From assembly GCA_007449985.2 (NCBI GenBank), contig VIIQ02000214.1:62001-126000 (forward strand): a stretch of 64,000 nt of DNA, written 5' to 3'. The position numbers were made by a program, and so were the translations under genes. Position 1 is the first letter of the stretch. The number at the start of each line of letters is the position of its first letter. Below the pieces are notes generated by a model, which saw only the letters and a list, made by a program, of their open reading frames with translations, ran no database searches and was not told where the DNA came from. Source of the stretch: Desmodesmus armatus. Lineage: Eukaryota > Chlorophyta > Chlorophyceae > Sphaeropleales > Scenedesmaceae. Positions 1-11,300 of this stretch are shown in pieces.

Positions 1-369
1 GGACTGGACAGCTGTGGGCTGCAGTGTGCAATGTCAGCTGTGCCCCGTATGTCTCATGCTACATACCTGTTGTAGTGATGTTGAGTTGGCGTGTCGACAG
101 TGAAAGTGTATGTGGACATATGCACATTTTTCAGTGGGTGGTGTATTTGACTTGACGTCTCATTGTTGTGTAGCTTGTCTTTGGGAGAGGCCTTGCTCAG
201 TGTTGTGGCAGCCTGGCTGTGCAGGAGGGGTGCTGCCAGGGCTTGGATGTGCAGGAGGGGTGTTGATACAATCGTTTTTATAGCTTCCATCACCAGTTTC
301 CTTTCTGGGTGGTTGCTGCTGGCTTGCTATTGGTGGCTGCATTGCACCAATACGGATCTGCTGATCTTG

Positions 370-518
370 CAGGTGATGCTCAACGTCTTTAGTTCAGGCT
401 ATCGACCATGCTTTTGTTGGCAGTATGGCAGGGGGCGCAATGGCTTTTGCGCCCGCTGGCTTACTGCCAGCAAAAGCATGGCCAAGAGCGTAGACAAAGA
501 ATCATTGAGCATCACCTG
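370..518. ncRNA. Long imperfect hairpin, candidate small-RNA precursor
   Basis: The outer arms (370-383 and 505-518) are exact inverse complements for 14 bases. The inner arms (about 414-449 and 455-490) pair over about 36 bases with a few mismatches or wobbles. The loop is about 5 bases (near TGGCT). The middle of the stem is poorly paired. The overall size of about 149 nt fits plant or algal miRNA precursors, but a small foldback transposon relic would look the same. Whether it is transcribed cannot be seen here. Confidence 0.45.
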
Positions 519-1364
519 GACAGTGTATCATCAGTGTTTTGAGGCACACTGTACGGTCATGGCTATACGTTCATTGCTGTTGTTGTAGCGGGTATCCCTT
601 CTGAAGCACTGTGCACGGCAGCCCTTGCATCTTCGCATCGCATTCTGTGCAGTCCACAAGGCACCACCCTTGCATGTGGTCACCATGACCCCACGTCATC
701 ATGACTCACCATGCTATGTGTCCCTGCGGGTGCAGCAGTTGCCAAGCAACTACTTCATGACTGGAGTCGTCTTTGTGTGAGTTGTCGACTGTGTAGTGCC
801 ACTACAGAGAGACTTTGTTTGCGGCAGCCCAATACCGCATGCGGCCACTTCTCATGGTGTGGCAGCCTATGCCATGGTTGTGTCCTGAGCGTGAATGCCA
901 GGCACACAGGTGCCATTTGGCTAGACTCACTGCAGCCGTCTGGTGGCTTTTGCTGTCGACTGAAGTGGGGAGTTGCAAGTCGGTTGTTGCAGGAATAGAC
1001 ACTTGGAGCCTGTGTCGTCAGTCCTTATTATACCACTGTGATGGGTGTTTCAGTTGTGACGCCTGCAGGCCACAGCAGCTGCCCTATGGGCCCTGATACG
1101 TTTCTTTGGTCATCATAGAACATTATTATTTTTGTTGCAAGTTTCACAAGGTCACCCAAATGGCTGTGCAAACGGTAATAGTTGATCTGTAGCTAGTACC
1201 AACTTGACTTTTAGAACCCGCTGAGTGCTTTGGCATAGGCTTGCAGGCGCACAAGTGTGTGTGACATGTGCTCTCTGCCCGCTGTCACTTTACTGTCAGG
1301 CCCTGAGTCAGGGCAGCATCAGTGAGGGATGCGGGGCATGCGTCGCTTCTCGTCATAGTGCAAG
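519..1364. other. No recognisable gene
   Basis: Only short open frames without family resemblance. No repeat or RNA gene recognised. Confidence 0.4.
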
Positions 1365-1376
1365 TTAAGTAAAGTT

Positions 1377-1560
1377 GGGGGGGAGGTTGTTACAAGTGGA
1401 TACTTTCACCGCTGAGCGGTACTCTCCACACGGGATGAACTGGGAAGACACACCTGCAAGAAAAACCTGCAGCAAGACCAGCAAACAAGACCAGCCCCCA
1501 AACAAAACACACACCACCAAGGGCAACTGCCACACACACCAGGTATAGGATCGTGCAGTC
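1377..1560 (-). repeat. Dispersed repeat, probable non-LTR element 3' tail
   Basis: The block beginning with a G run and containing GATACTTTCACCGC, CGGTACTCTC and later GGCAACTGCCACAC recurs in the same order at 12,110-12,285. Here it lies immediately downstream (minus-strand sense) of a retrotransposon-type zinc-finger reading frame, so it is probably the 3' untranslated tail of that element. That assignment is inference. Confidence 0.5.
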
Positions 1561-1649
1561 ATGACTCAGCTGCAAGCTGGTAGTCTCCACACACCGTGCA
1601 CGCACACACATGGGTCAGTCTTTCAAACAATTTTCAACACAGGCGAAAG

Positions 1650-2104
1650 TCAACACAACAAGCCAATCATTTGGTGTGCTAGCACGCAGAGCAGGAACCA
1701 GAACACAGCTACTACGAGTGCTCCTGCTGCCAATGCTAAGGTGTCAGAGTGCTGTGCCCCGAGCCTGAGCAACTGTGTAGAGAGGGGTGAGCTCATCGCA
1801 CGGCGCAAGCAGGCTGGGTAGGGCATAACAACAACATAGCCGTCTGGTTGCTGAATAGGGCGCACCCCAAACAGGTTGCCCTTACCCAGCAGGTGCCGTC
1901 TATATACGTCCATAGCTGCAATGCAATGGGCCAGCTGAGTTTGGTGGGTGGTGCTGAACACAAGCTGCATGCACCGCTGCACTGAGTCCCCACCACCATA
2001 GGCAAATACCGAAGCATACTTGTCCCTGATATGATCATATGCGGGGCACTCTAAGACAAAATGCTGCAGATCCTCTGGCCTATCCCCCCACAAATGGCTA
2101 CACG
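1650..2104 (-). pseudogene. C-terminal fragment of non-LTR retrotransposon ORF2
   Basis: The minus-strand frame carries a motif CSHLWGDRPEDLQHFVLECP followed by AYDHIR. This is the typical C-terminal zinc-finger/RVT-associated signature (E-D/T..HF/LLEC.AY) of LINE-type reverse transcriptase proteins. The frame is closed upstream by stops and no reverse transcriptase core is visible in 2.1-2.7 kb, so this is a 5'-truncated, dead copy. About 100 further residues follow the motif before the stop. Family assignment rests only on the motif. Confidence 0.6.
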
Positions 2105-3060
2105 TGTGTCATGCCACTCAGCAAACTTTGCCAGTCCATGCCTGCACAACAGCTACGAGTGTTATCATGGGATCAAACTAGTGGCGGCATGGGGGTTGGG
2201 GATTGCACATTGACAGGCCCCAACGACTGGGTCAGGCGAGCCACCTCACTGAGGACCTGCAGCTCACAGACTCAGTGCTGCAGCTGAGTCAGGTCACCTC
2301 GTGTGCTGCCACTCTCCTGGACCCCAGGGGTCGACCGCCAGAAATCATCACTTCTACAGACCCACAGGCTTGTACAGGATCAACAGATGACACTTGATCC
2401 ACTCCTTCCCAGCGACGACAGTGTTGACGACGTGACACTTGGGGTGACGATTGGTTGATGAATTGATGCATTCAATGGAGATGCAATCACGAACAAGAGC
2501 TGCTTGATTTCGTGTCAACACAGCCCACTCCCGACCACACTGTGGCAGGCTGTTGCAACTAGTAGTAGTCCAGTTCGAAATTCCGCACATCCTCGGACAA
2601 TCCCTCAACGCGTTCACAAAGGCAGAGTTGTTTTTGATCAAAGCGACATAAGATAGATTGCTGAGCGTAACTGCTGCAACTCTTTCGTTCACAACAGCAG
2701 GATCAGTAGCAGCAGAAGTGCAAGTGAGGTCACCATGCTCCCTCAAGCATCATCGCACGAGAAACTTTTGGTCGACCGTTCAACAACTGCTACAAGCACC
2801 AGGTGGACGGTCCCATTAGCAGCAGCTGCAAGGTGCACCACCAAAGTCTCTGCTCAGCACAAGCAGCGAGTGCTGGAAACACAGCAGCGGCAACAGCAAC
2901 AGCAGGAGCACAAGCAGCGTCAGCAGCAGCAGCAGCAGCTGGACTTGGACGTGCAGCAGCAGCAGCAGCTACCTCGCACCAAGCACGAATCAGCATCAGC
3001 ATCAGCAAGCATAGCAGGGGCACCCTGGTCACCTCAGCTGCTGTTGCAGCAGTGGATGAG
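2105..3060. other. Unassigned stretch with CAG-rich segment
   Basis: 2,880-3,010 is CAG/CAA-rich and opens in several frames as poly-Gln or poly-Ala, which is expected of the repeat alone. No domain is recognisable. The upstream part may be older retrotransposon sequence continuous with the fragment at 1.65-2.1 kb. Confidence 0.35.
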
Positions 3061-3065
3061 CGGTC

Positions 3066-3412
3066 CACACTCAGGACCCTGCCTGATTGCTGCTGGGGCC
3101 CTGGCATGCAGCTGCATATCTTTACAGGTGGGTGGCTTGTGGGTTGGATGGTATGCTGCAAACAGGGGAACTGTTTTAACAGGGAAAACCTTCGACTGGG
3201 GTCGATGGGGCGAGTGTGGGCCAATGCGTGAATGCTGCTAGGTGGGTGGGTGGATTGTTGAATGAAGTCTTGTAAAGGGGTGGGTGGGTGGGGGGGTTGC
3301 CCAAAGTTTTGCCTGGGGCTGGGCGCCGCACACTCAGGCCCCTGCCTGATTGTTGCTGGAGCCCTGGCATGCAGCTGCATATCCCTGCAGGGCGTGGCTG
3401 GGTGGGTGGGTA
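3066..3412. repeat. Direct repeat pair of about 80 bp
   Basis: 3,066-3,146 and 3,330-3,412 share a block (CACACTCAGG...CCCTGCCTGATTG...GCATGCAGCTGCATATC...GGTGGGTGG) at high identity. Their starts are 264 bases apart. The intervening DNA is GGGT/GGTGGG-rich. This looks like a local tandem duplication with diverged spacers. Confidence 0.65.
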
Positions 3413-3599
3413 CAGGGAAGAACAGTGCCAGCTTAATCACTGCTGTTTGGAGGTGTCGTCTTCAGATGCGGCAGCCACTCCTGTGTCAGAGATGCAGCCA
3501 GTAATCCCGCTGTGCTTTGCCTGTTTGCCGCTTCTCTTGTGTTTTGCGCTGCAGGTGAAGTTGTTTGAGCAACACGTGCCGCCTTTGCAGGTGGGTGAG

Positions 3600-4150
3600 A
3601 GGAGTGCTCGGGGGGGGGGGGGGGAGCAGAAGCGATCTAGGGCGGATGGGAAGGGGAATATAGGAGGAGCGAGGGGCGGCGGGGGGGGGGGGGGGCATGG
3701 GTGGGCCGGGGAGGGGGAAAGGGGGGGAGGGAGGGAGGAGCAGGGAGGAGCATGGCGGGGACGGGGAGGGGGGGGGGGGGAGGAAGGGAGGGAGCCTCCC
3801 GGGGGGCGGGGGGGGGGGGGGGGAGGCTTGTTACATGGCGGCAGATGCAGCAGGGACGTGAAGCTCTCAGGGGCTGACTGCAACAGTAGGGGCGCAGGGA
3901 CCCACAAAGAGCCTTGATTTGAGCCCCCATGAGCCTCTGGCTCCCTTGTGGGTTGCTCAGCTTTTGCTGAGCCAATTACTGTAACTGTAACTGTAACTGA
4001 TTTGAGTAAGGGGCTAGTTTTCCCGGTTGCCCTTCCGGGGGGGGGGCAGGAAGGGGGGAGGGCTTCTGGGATGTAAGGGGCCTCAAGCCTTTGTAGGGCA
4101 GGGAGGGGGGGGGGGGGGGGTGTACGGGGGGGGGGGGGGGCAGTAGGAGG
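3600..4150 (+). repeat. Poly-G island
   Basis: More than ten runs of 7-14 consecutive G occur within 550 bases on the + strand (for example 3,610-3,624, 3,679-3,694, 3,769-3,780, 3,809-3,822, 4,108-4,120, 4,127-4,140). This creates long Pro/Arg/Gly-rich frames on both strands that I do not call genes. It can form G-quadruplexes on one strand. Run lengths in such tracts are also prone to assembly error. Confidence 0.8.
3921..3956. repeat. Short dispersed repeat, copy 1
   Basis: CATGAGCCTCTGGCTCCCTT followed by a G(T/C)GGGTTGC end matches 6,794-6,822 with two differences. It is a fragment of an unidentified dispersed family. A perfect CTGTAA hexamer repeat (about 3 copies) follows at 3,978-3,997. 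Confidence 0.45.
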
Positions 4151-4678
4151 AGGAAGAGTGGTGTCTGCGGCTGAAGGGGCAAGCAGTGGGAGGCCTCGTG
4201 CAGGAAAACCTTCATGCTCCTGGGCAGTTGGAGGGATCGGGTGAGGGGGTATCTTTGTTAATTGTTTGTTCTGTTGGTGCCAAGACAGCACAACACCTCA
4301 GGCTGTCACACGCTGCCTCCTGTCTGCACTGATGCTGTGGTAGGGTTTAGGGTTGTGACACAGAAGAATCTGAGCCACACCCTGAACCCTACTACTGCAT
4401 TACTGCGGACAAAAGGAAGGATATGGCAGCCTGAGGTGTTGGCTGGCCTGCAACCAGAAACCCCAGTGCCTGGTATATGCAAGCTGACACATGCTAGACC
4501 CTACCGCGGTTGACATCAGTCTGTTTGGAGGTCACTTTTTTTCGTGAGAGTCACTCTATTTTGCCATATCAACTTTTGTGGAGGTTGATATGGACACTAG
4601 CGGGGGTAGGGGCGCTGCATGTATCGCTCGCCTCTGGCACCCACCCATGCAGTCCTACTGCAGGTTTGGCACTCCCTG

Positions 4679-4728
<50 letters not shown>

Positions 4729-4748
4729 GCTGCTGCTGCTGCTGCTGC
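4679..4748 (+). repeat. (CTG)n microsatellite
   Basis: About 23 CTG units with a single CCG interruption, upstream of the transporter gene. A second short tract (4,788-4,812) and the tract at 5,128-5,218 lie nearby. Leu/Ala/Cys-rich open frames across it are repeat artefacts. Confidence 0.85.
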
Positions 4749-5027
4749 CCATTGCTTCACCTCACCAAGTTGTGACTGACAGATACTTGCTGCTGCTGCT
4801 GCTGCTGCTGCAGGTGACAGCTTGCAGCAGTGCTGTTGCCTGGCTGGCAACAGCTCTCATACTCAATCGGCAGCAGCAGCAGCATCAGCAGCAGCAGCTA
4901 TGGCAAGGTGGGGGCAACACCTGGCCTGTTGGCATCCTGCTTGCATCCATTGGATCAATTCTGCTGCTACACATTGCCTTTTGACAGTTGAGCCAACAGC
5001 ATCTGCTGCCTAGCCACTGAGGGTCTC

Positions 5028-5160
5028 ATGCTTCGCACCCTGTTACTTAGTAACTGTGTCGCACACTTCATGCGACATCTGCACACAGTTTGGTCCCTGT
5101 GCCGTCATTCCTTGGCTGACACCGTTTTACCCGCTGCTGCTGCTGCTGCCGCTGCTGCTG

Positions 5161-5210
<50 letters not shown>

Positions 5211-6527
5211 GCTGCTGCCGCAGGTGATACACACAGACCTGAACGCCCTGGGCCCTCAGCGCAGCCACAAGCAGCGGCATCAGCAGCAGGTGCTCCAAGT
5301 GCCGCTGCAGCCGCCGCAGCGACAGCACCAACCACCCAGCTGCTGACAAGACTGCCTGCAGCTGAGGAAGAGCCCTCACCACCGCCACCACCAGCAGCCG
5401 CAGCAGCAGCAGCAGCGGCGGCAGCAGCAGGCAGTCCGGGCACGTCACTAGCCCCACGTACTGCATCGTTGCTGCTGCTGCGAGGCCTGTTGGGTGCTGC
5501 AACAGTCACTGCCTACTATGCTGCTGTCGAGGAGCTACCCCTCTCTGTTGCTGTCGCCATCTTCTTCTTCCATCCTGTGCTGGCACTGCTGCTGAATGCT
5601 GCAGTCTCTAAAACCCAGGTCTCTCCTCAAGCTGCAGGCAGTTGTGCTCTAACTGTCTTGGGGGTATTAGTCATCGGGTGGCACGATCAGCTCATGCAGC
5701 ATCTTCAGCAAGCAGCGGTGTTCTTTGGGGATTTGGGGAAGGAGGGGTTGCAGGGCGCGGCGGCAGCTGCAGCAGCAGCTGGTAATGACGTCATTTTGGG
5801 GCCGGAGCTATCGCTGTATGGTGTGTTGATGGGTCTTGTTGCAGCAACAGCGAATGCAGCTGCGTTTGTGGTTGTGGGTCTCATCGGGCGGGAGGTGTCT
5901 CCCATGAGCGTTTGTTGGTGGCAGTATTGTGTTACAACACATGCTGCTGTTGCGGTGCTGCTGCTGTCTGAGCTTGAAGCTGCTATTGTCCAGGCCTCTT
6001 CTGCGACCGCTGTTGCAGCTAGTGGCCCGTTAGCTGTGTACGGTGCAGGTTTGGGTGATGCCAGAGGAGTAGGGTACTTTGCTGGTGTGGATGGTTTTGT
6101 CAGCAGCTTGCAGGTATTGTTGCAGCAGTCGTGGCAGCATTTGCCGCAGCAGCACGACTTGTTGCTGCTGTCTGGTGTCGTGGTTGCGAATTTTGCGGGG
6201 CAGCTGCTGTTGAATGCGGGCTTTCAGAGGATAGATGCAGGGCGGGGGAGCGGCTGTGAACACCCTGCAGGTGCTGTATGCGAATGTGTGGGATGTGCTG
6301 CTGTTGCACGCGCAGCCTTCTGCTGCGTTGCTAGCTGGTTCGAGCATGATTGTGGCTGGTGTGTGGGAACACGGCAGTCTGCAGCAGCAGGAGAAGACCA
6401 ACCGCAGCAGGAGCAGCAGCAGCAGCAGTTGTTGCAGCAAGCGGCTTCCGCTGCTGACATTGGGCAGCAGCCGACAGCTGTGCAGGCCGCGCAACAGCAG
6501 CCGCAGCGGCAGCGGCAGCAGCAGTAG
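5028..6527 (+). CDS. EamA/DMT-family membrane transporter, frame-broken
   Basis: The frame opens with ATG at 5,028. A long poly-Ala/Gln/Pro stretch (residues about 35-145, from CTG/CAG repeats) is followed by clear EamA-type hydrophobic segments: RGLLGAATVTAYYAAVEELP and LSVAVAIFFFHPVLALLLNA (end of the first EamA half), LYGVLMGLVAATANAAAFVV and LLLLSGVVVANFAGQLLLNA (second half). The family (10-TM drug/metabolite transporters, SLC35G-like) exports or exchanges small metabolites across membranes; the substrate is unknown. TM1-2 of the first half are not visible, so an upstream exon is likely. Near 6,241-6,252 the frame shifts: the expected GR.SA.NTLQ.. motif continues in another frame (VNTLQVLYANVWDVLLL, then MIVAGV), consistent with two bases missing in a GCGC context. 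The Q-rich tail to the stop at 6,527 is in the first frame. It is either a pseudogene or a sequence error. Confidence 0.65.
5128..5218 (+). repeat. (CTG)n/(GCC) tract inside transporter N terminus
   Basis: About 30 CTG/CCG units, read as poly-Ala in the transporter frame. It ends at a CAG|GTGATA context that could also be a splice border. Confidence 0.7.
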
Positions 6528-8200
6528 CAGTTGCGTCAGCATTGTTGCACGGGTCCCAAATGAATGCAGGCGCTGCCCAATTGATATCTTGTGGTGTGAA
6601 AAGCGTGATTTGTCTGTTGCGTGTTACCCTCTCTTTGTGGTAGCCTGCAGTGCGCACTGTGCACCCTTTGATATCTCTTTGTTGGTACTGGTGACCTTGG
6701 AAATGCCCAGCGCAACTGGTGTGCAGCAGTGCACAGTGCAAGATGCACTCCTGCGGCTGGCGGGTCTGCTAGCCGCTGTCATTGTGAGCCTTGCATGAGC
6801 CCCTGGCTCCCTTGCGGGTTGCACGGCTCTGCACCTGCAGCATATGGTGTGCACATGTTTCGCTTTGTCAGCGCCACTTCGTTGGCTGCTGGTGCCCTGC
6901 CCTTGCAAACATCGGAAGTCCACATCTGTTGTGGCCCCACTTGCCATACACAACTTCCAGCTACCAGCGCATGGCTGCGCCTACTGCTGTCTTGTCCATC
7001 TGTAGCCCCTGTCGCGCCCCCTTGCAAGACAAGTCAAATTCAGCTGTACAACCCGCATTGTTGTCCGTCTGCAGCAGCAATGCCATGCGAGCAGCTGCTG
7101 GTCACTGTGTTGCACAAAGTGTACAGTAACCGTGTTGACACAAGGAATGAATCAGTGTTTGCGACGCCATGCAGCCGACCACCCCATCATGGCATGGAAA
7201 AGACCTCAGTCTGGATGGTGCAGCTTGATGCCTGAGGAGCATGCGGAGCATTGACCCCAAACCTTGTTTGTTGATGACATTGAGTCAGTTGTTTGACTCA
7301 CACGTACCAACGGTACTAAGGAAGAAGGAATGAGTGCACTACTCGTCAGGCCCGTCGGACCCTGCAGGTGACCTGACAGCTGTCACTGGGCGACCAACTT
7401 GGCAGGCCATGCAATGTCATTGCGACGTCCCGTCAGATCTCACCTTTTGAGTGAACTCTCGAATGATCGAATGGGGTTTTGAAAATGCTTTCAAAAAACC
7501 TATCACCTCACACGACCCCAGACAGGCCCTGAGGGTTTTCCAGGCCCAGACAGCTGGCAGCAGTGGCAACAAGGTCGATCGCTGCCAGGACCGGCTTCAA
7601 AGCTGTAGGGTTTGCTCAGGCAGACTGTCACGCAAATCACCGCACCACGTGGGTGTGCACACCCCAAGTCACAGTTGGCGAACCGCATTTGCAAGTGGTT
7701 CTCTACAGCACGGAGATCACGCTGGGTCAGCCTTGGAGCTTCTGCTTCCGCTGAAAGGCAACGTGAACGTTCATGTAAAATATTCACATGGCCGTTGGAA
7801 AGTCAACGGCCAGCCGTTTAGGGTGAATAGAAGCTCCACATGATCACGCGCAACCATTCGCGCATGCCCTAGCACGTTTGTATCCTCACATGCAGTGTCA
7901 GTCGGTGTAGCTGGACCTGCTGCTGCTGCGTCAGTTTCAACACCAACAACACCATCAACAACAACAAGCCGGCCTCACAGCAGTTCGGTTTGGTCGCATG
8001 AATCAGGTAGGTCTGTTGCAGTGGCGTGGGTGTGGCGTGTGTGCATGCAGCTTGCTTAGCTGCTGCTTGGTGGTTAACTGCTTTGCCACCTGGATGGCTG
8101 TTGAAGCTGTTGCAGCGTTGTAGTAGGCAGCAAGCAAAGCAAACGATGTGAACGCCGTTGTTGTATCAGAAACGGAACGCATGAGGCGGTTAGCTACTGA
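6528..8200. other. No recognisable gene
   Basis: 6,794-6,822 holds the second copy of the short repeat at 3,921. 7,080-7,125 (CAGCTGCTGGTCACTGTGTT...) resembles 11,203-11,240, another dispersed fragment. An open frame at 7,451-7,843 (130 codons) has no family resemblance. Confidence 0.35.
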
Positions 8201-8344
8201 CGTTGGCATGTTGCAGCTGCAGTTTGCTCACAATGGCCAACAGCTGTTGGTTGCCACCAGTAGAACCACAGCAGAGTGCATTGGCTTGGCCAACGCGTGT
8301 TGTTGTTTTTGTGGTTGTTGTTGCTGCTCCTGCCATCTTCACAG

Positions 8345-9021
8345 GCTGAGAAGATCTTGAGGAGACTGTCCAGGGCGCGCATGAAGCAGGAGCATGGCCA
8401 CACAGTGGGGCCAGACAAGCTGCACTTTGTGGAGTGTGCACCGTGAGTATCCCTCTCCAGGGCGCCCACTGACCCAACACCCCGTTGTGTCCTTTCATAT
8501 CTTGGTCCCCCTCAGATTTCATGCAGAGATACCGCTCGGTGGCAACATCACACAGAATCAGCTGCTGTCATGTGCAAGGGCAGCCAACACATTTCTCTTG
8601 CAAGACTGCTGCATGTCACTGTCGGTGCAATACCGTTTGCGCTAACCAGCCTTCTAATTGCACCATGTGCAGCTGTTTGAGAGTCAGTTATCTTTGTGTG
8701 CACGCCACACAGCCATGCATGCCAAAGGCAATGCCGATGTTTGCTTCTGACTGCTGGGGCCTGCTGATTGTCTGCCATTATTCTGTTCACAGTGGCAGCA
8801 ACGAGTACAAGGAGCACCTGGAGGAGTGGCAGGCCAACTTCTACCCCCCGTACCAGCACATGTTCACCTGGGACAAGGTCAAGACGATCATCAAGCACCA
8901 GCACCTCTACCTGGCTGAATGCCGTCATTGGCGCCATAGCAAGAAGGTCGCCGGCATTGACGACAGGTTCACCAAGTACAAGAACAAGAAGAAGGAGAAG
9001 CGGCTGGCTGAGACTTCCTGA
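8345..9021 (+). CDS. Unrecognised conserved-looking protein, three 3' exons
   Basis: Three exons join by matching phases: 8,345-8,442 (acceptor CACAG, donor GTGAGT, phase 2), 8,527-8,571 (donor GTGCAA, phase 2) and 8,793-9,021 (acceptor TTCACAG, stop TGA). The C-terminal exon reads GSNEYKEHLEEWQANFYPPY, then HMFTWDKVKTIIKHQHLYL, and ends in a Lys-rich tail KYKNKKKEKRLAETS. The first exon is basic and helical (AEKILRRLSRARMKQEHGHT). The dense, non-repetitive composition looks genuinely coding. The upstream start was not found. I do not recognise the family. The basic tail would fit an RNA-associated or organellar complex subunit, but that is a guess. Confidence 0.45.
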
Positions 9022-10100
9022 GGGCCCTGGCACAAGCGGTGCGTTGCGCAAGGAGCCATGCCTTGGCAGCCCATGCATACCATGCATACCATGTTGGGGG
9101 GGGGGGGCGGTCGCAGAAAGCTAGTGTCCATATGCTTGCCCTGCCAGAGCCTGTGCTGTTGCTGTACCTGTGCTGTTGCTGTTGCCATGCATAGCCTTTG
9201 GACTGTTTTGGTTTCAAAAACATAGGCCTGCGTATCTTCCTTCGCCAAGGGTGGCTGCTAGCTGTTAGTTCAGTTCGCTGAAGTGCACATGTTCAGTGTG
9301 CAGCCTTCACTCAGCCGTGCTGTGCAGTTCAACTGATTATACCGCCTGCCGTCCATCGTTCCTTGCAGGTATGCTGGCCCATTGCTGGACTTGTCTTCCA
9401 CGACCCAGCATCTGGCACAGCTGCGGCAGAGACTCCGCTGGCATGGCCGTGGTTACGCTTTGTTTATGTTGCGAGGTGTACTCCTTGTATGAGTGAATTG
9501 GTCGTGTTGTCTGCTGTGTGAAGTGGCCATGCTATCATCCCAGTTGGCCTTGTACAGAGGCAGCCCAGTCAGTTCTTCTGCTGCACGTTGTCGATGGCGC
9601 ATAGACTGTTGGAGGTACTATACACCTCTGGCCTCTTGTGTTCTGCGTTGCAAGTGGTGTTTGTTGCAGGCATGGGTGCACAACCCATGCACAGCTCATT
9701 GCAAAATTGCTGTAGGTTCATGGCCTGGTTGGTTCTGTGATGTATGTGACCCTGATGGCAACACAACGCTCTACAGTGCTGTGTTCAACCGCCATGAGTT
9801 GTCACGTGTCTGACTGCTGTGCACACACGATGTGTAATGTGTTTTGATACGGAGCAGGGCAGGAGGATATGGGCCAGGATGGTGGTATGGGTGGCATATG
9901 CATGTGTATACCTGGGTTGCAGCAGTGCTTGCACACATGTCTACGAGCGAAGGTGTTGCAAGAACTGCAGCAGCACAGCAACCAGAAGCATGGGGACCAC
10001 ACCACAGGCGTGCAGCCAGCAAAGGGCAAAGGGCATAAGCAGGGTGGAAAACTGGACACCTGCAAGCTATCTACAGCTCTGGAAAGATGATCACAGCTGT
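9022..10100. other. No recognisable gene
   Basis: Contains a C/T/G-rich intergenic stretch and two short tandem CATACCATG units near 9,073-9,092 beside a G12 run. No domain or RNA gene seen. Confidence 0.35.
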
Positions 10101-10104
10101 GAAA

Positions 10105-10457
10105 ACCCGTTACAGATGTAAACGTATTACGCATGAATATGAACATGTAAAAAAATCACATGTAAACAGCCCCTTTCACACACGTAAACTCAGCAGGAAA
10201 GTATGCTTACAACGTAAACATCAGCAAAAAGCTTACAATCACGCGCCAGCTGGTAAAGCATTTACAACTTGAATGTAAACGCAGTTTACCTGAGACGACC
10301 ACTTTTACGCGTGTAAACGTGCATTTACGTCTTGTGTGTACACATTTACAGCCGATGTAAAGACCCCTTACATAACGTAAATATCACTGTTTTGCAAACA
10401 GTTTACGCCATTCCGTTGGTATTGTAAGCGTGTTTGCGCCCAAATGCAGAAAATTTA
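10105..10457. promoter_or_regulatory. Cluster of GTAAA/TTTAC motifs
   Basis: Within about 350 bases there are about ten GTAAA and seven TTTAC pentamers, many extended to TGTAAAC or GTTTAC, plus further TTAC cores, in both orientations with irregular spacing of roughly 15-40 bases. The stretch is more AT-rich than its neighbours and contains no gene. The layout suggests a protein-binding array or a degraded satellite. Function is not known. Confidence 0.5.
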
Positions 10458-10849
10458 CGTCCGCAAACAGCGCGAATGTCCCGTAGTGAGTACTGCTGGA
10501 ATCAAAACGATCTTCAAATGCACTGCTCATACGCGACTTGGCAGGACTTAAAAACGTTTCGTATCAGTTTTATGTTTGTAGAATAGTGATCCCCATTTTT
10601 TTAACGCGGCTGTTATGGCTTCGACCAAAAGCAGAAGGTCCATGCAATCGATCTGTCTTGCCCTGCCCTGAACTTGTACACGAAGCAAGCAGGACCTTAA
10701 CAGGCACGTACAGAGGTGCTCAAGACACCTCTTAACCTTTTGAGGGGGTGCTATGGGCATGGAGTGGCTGAAGCTGCAAGAAATCTGCATCCCTCAAACC
10801 CCCTCATTATTGCGTATGTCTGACCTTAAGTTTCGAAAACATCCTAAAA

Positions 10850-11300
10850 CAGAGGGGGGGGGGGGTCCAGCAGCTCGCCAGCACGGGAGACAGCAGTACC
10901 AATGATCAGCCTGAAACGGATAGGGGGGGGGGTGTTATCGTCCGAGGAGCCTAAAATTGAGAGGGGGGGAGGGGTTCAAATATTGTCGTCTCCCCCCCCC
11001 CCGGGGTCTTAGGTTTGCGGTGACCCCCCAACACCTTCTGAGCTAACACACAAAGCAGAACGCACGGGGTTGCAACCACAATTTTACCATATTGATTGCA
11101 GCAAAGCTGGTGTGCTTTGTTTTCCACGCAGCGTTCCCCCCCCTCCCCCATCATTTCTCTTTTCTGTCTCCAGCATCGTTCAGTGATGAGGATGCAGTGC
11201 CAGCAGCTGCAGGTCACTGTGTTGCACACCGTGCACAGTCAGTGATTCCACTCGCCGAGCGTTGAACCTGTGTTGAACCCCCCCCCCCCCCCCCCCCCAA
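10850..11300. repeat. Homopolymer-bounded repeat debris
   Basis: G runs at about 10,853-10,865, 10,922-10,931 and 10,963-10,973 and C runs at about 10,991-11,002 and 11,278-11,299 punctuate short unique segments. Poly-G or poly-C borders recur elsewhere in the window (12,108-12,120; 35,521; 36,482; 42,315), suggesting a family of inserts with G/C-homopolymer ends. No gene is visible in 11.3-12.1 kb. Confidence 0.4.

Noticed and set aside
2289..2746. Additional retrotransposon protein on the minus strand
   Set aside because: Open frames here show no reverse transcriptase or nuclease motifs.
3437..4291. 284-codon Pro-rich minus-strand protein
   Set aside because: It is produced by G-homopolymer runs read as Pro/Gly/Arg. 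There is no non-repetitive coding signal.
4569..5013. Poly-Leu/poly-Ala proteins upstream of the transporter
   Set aside because: These frames are (CTG)n read in six frames. One stretch (TACSSAVAWLATALILN...) is hydrophobic and might be a lost transporter exon, but no splice model could be supported.
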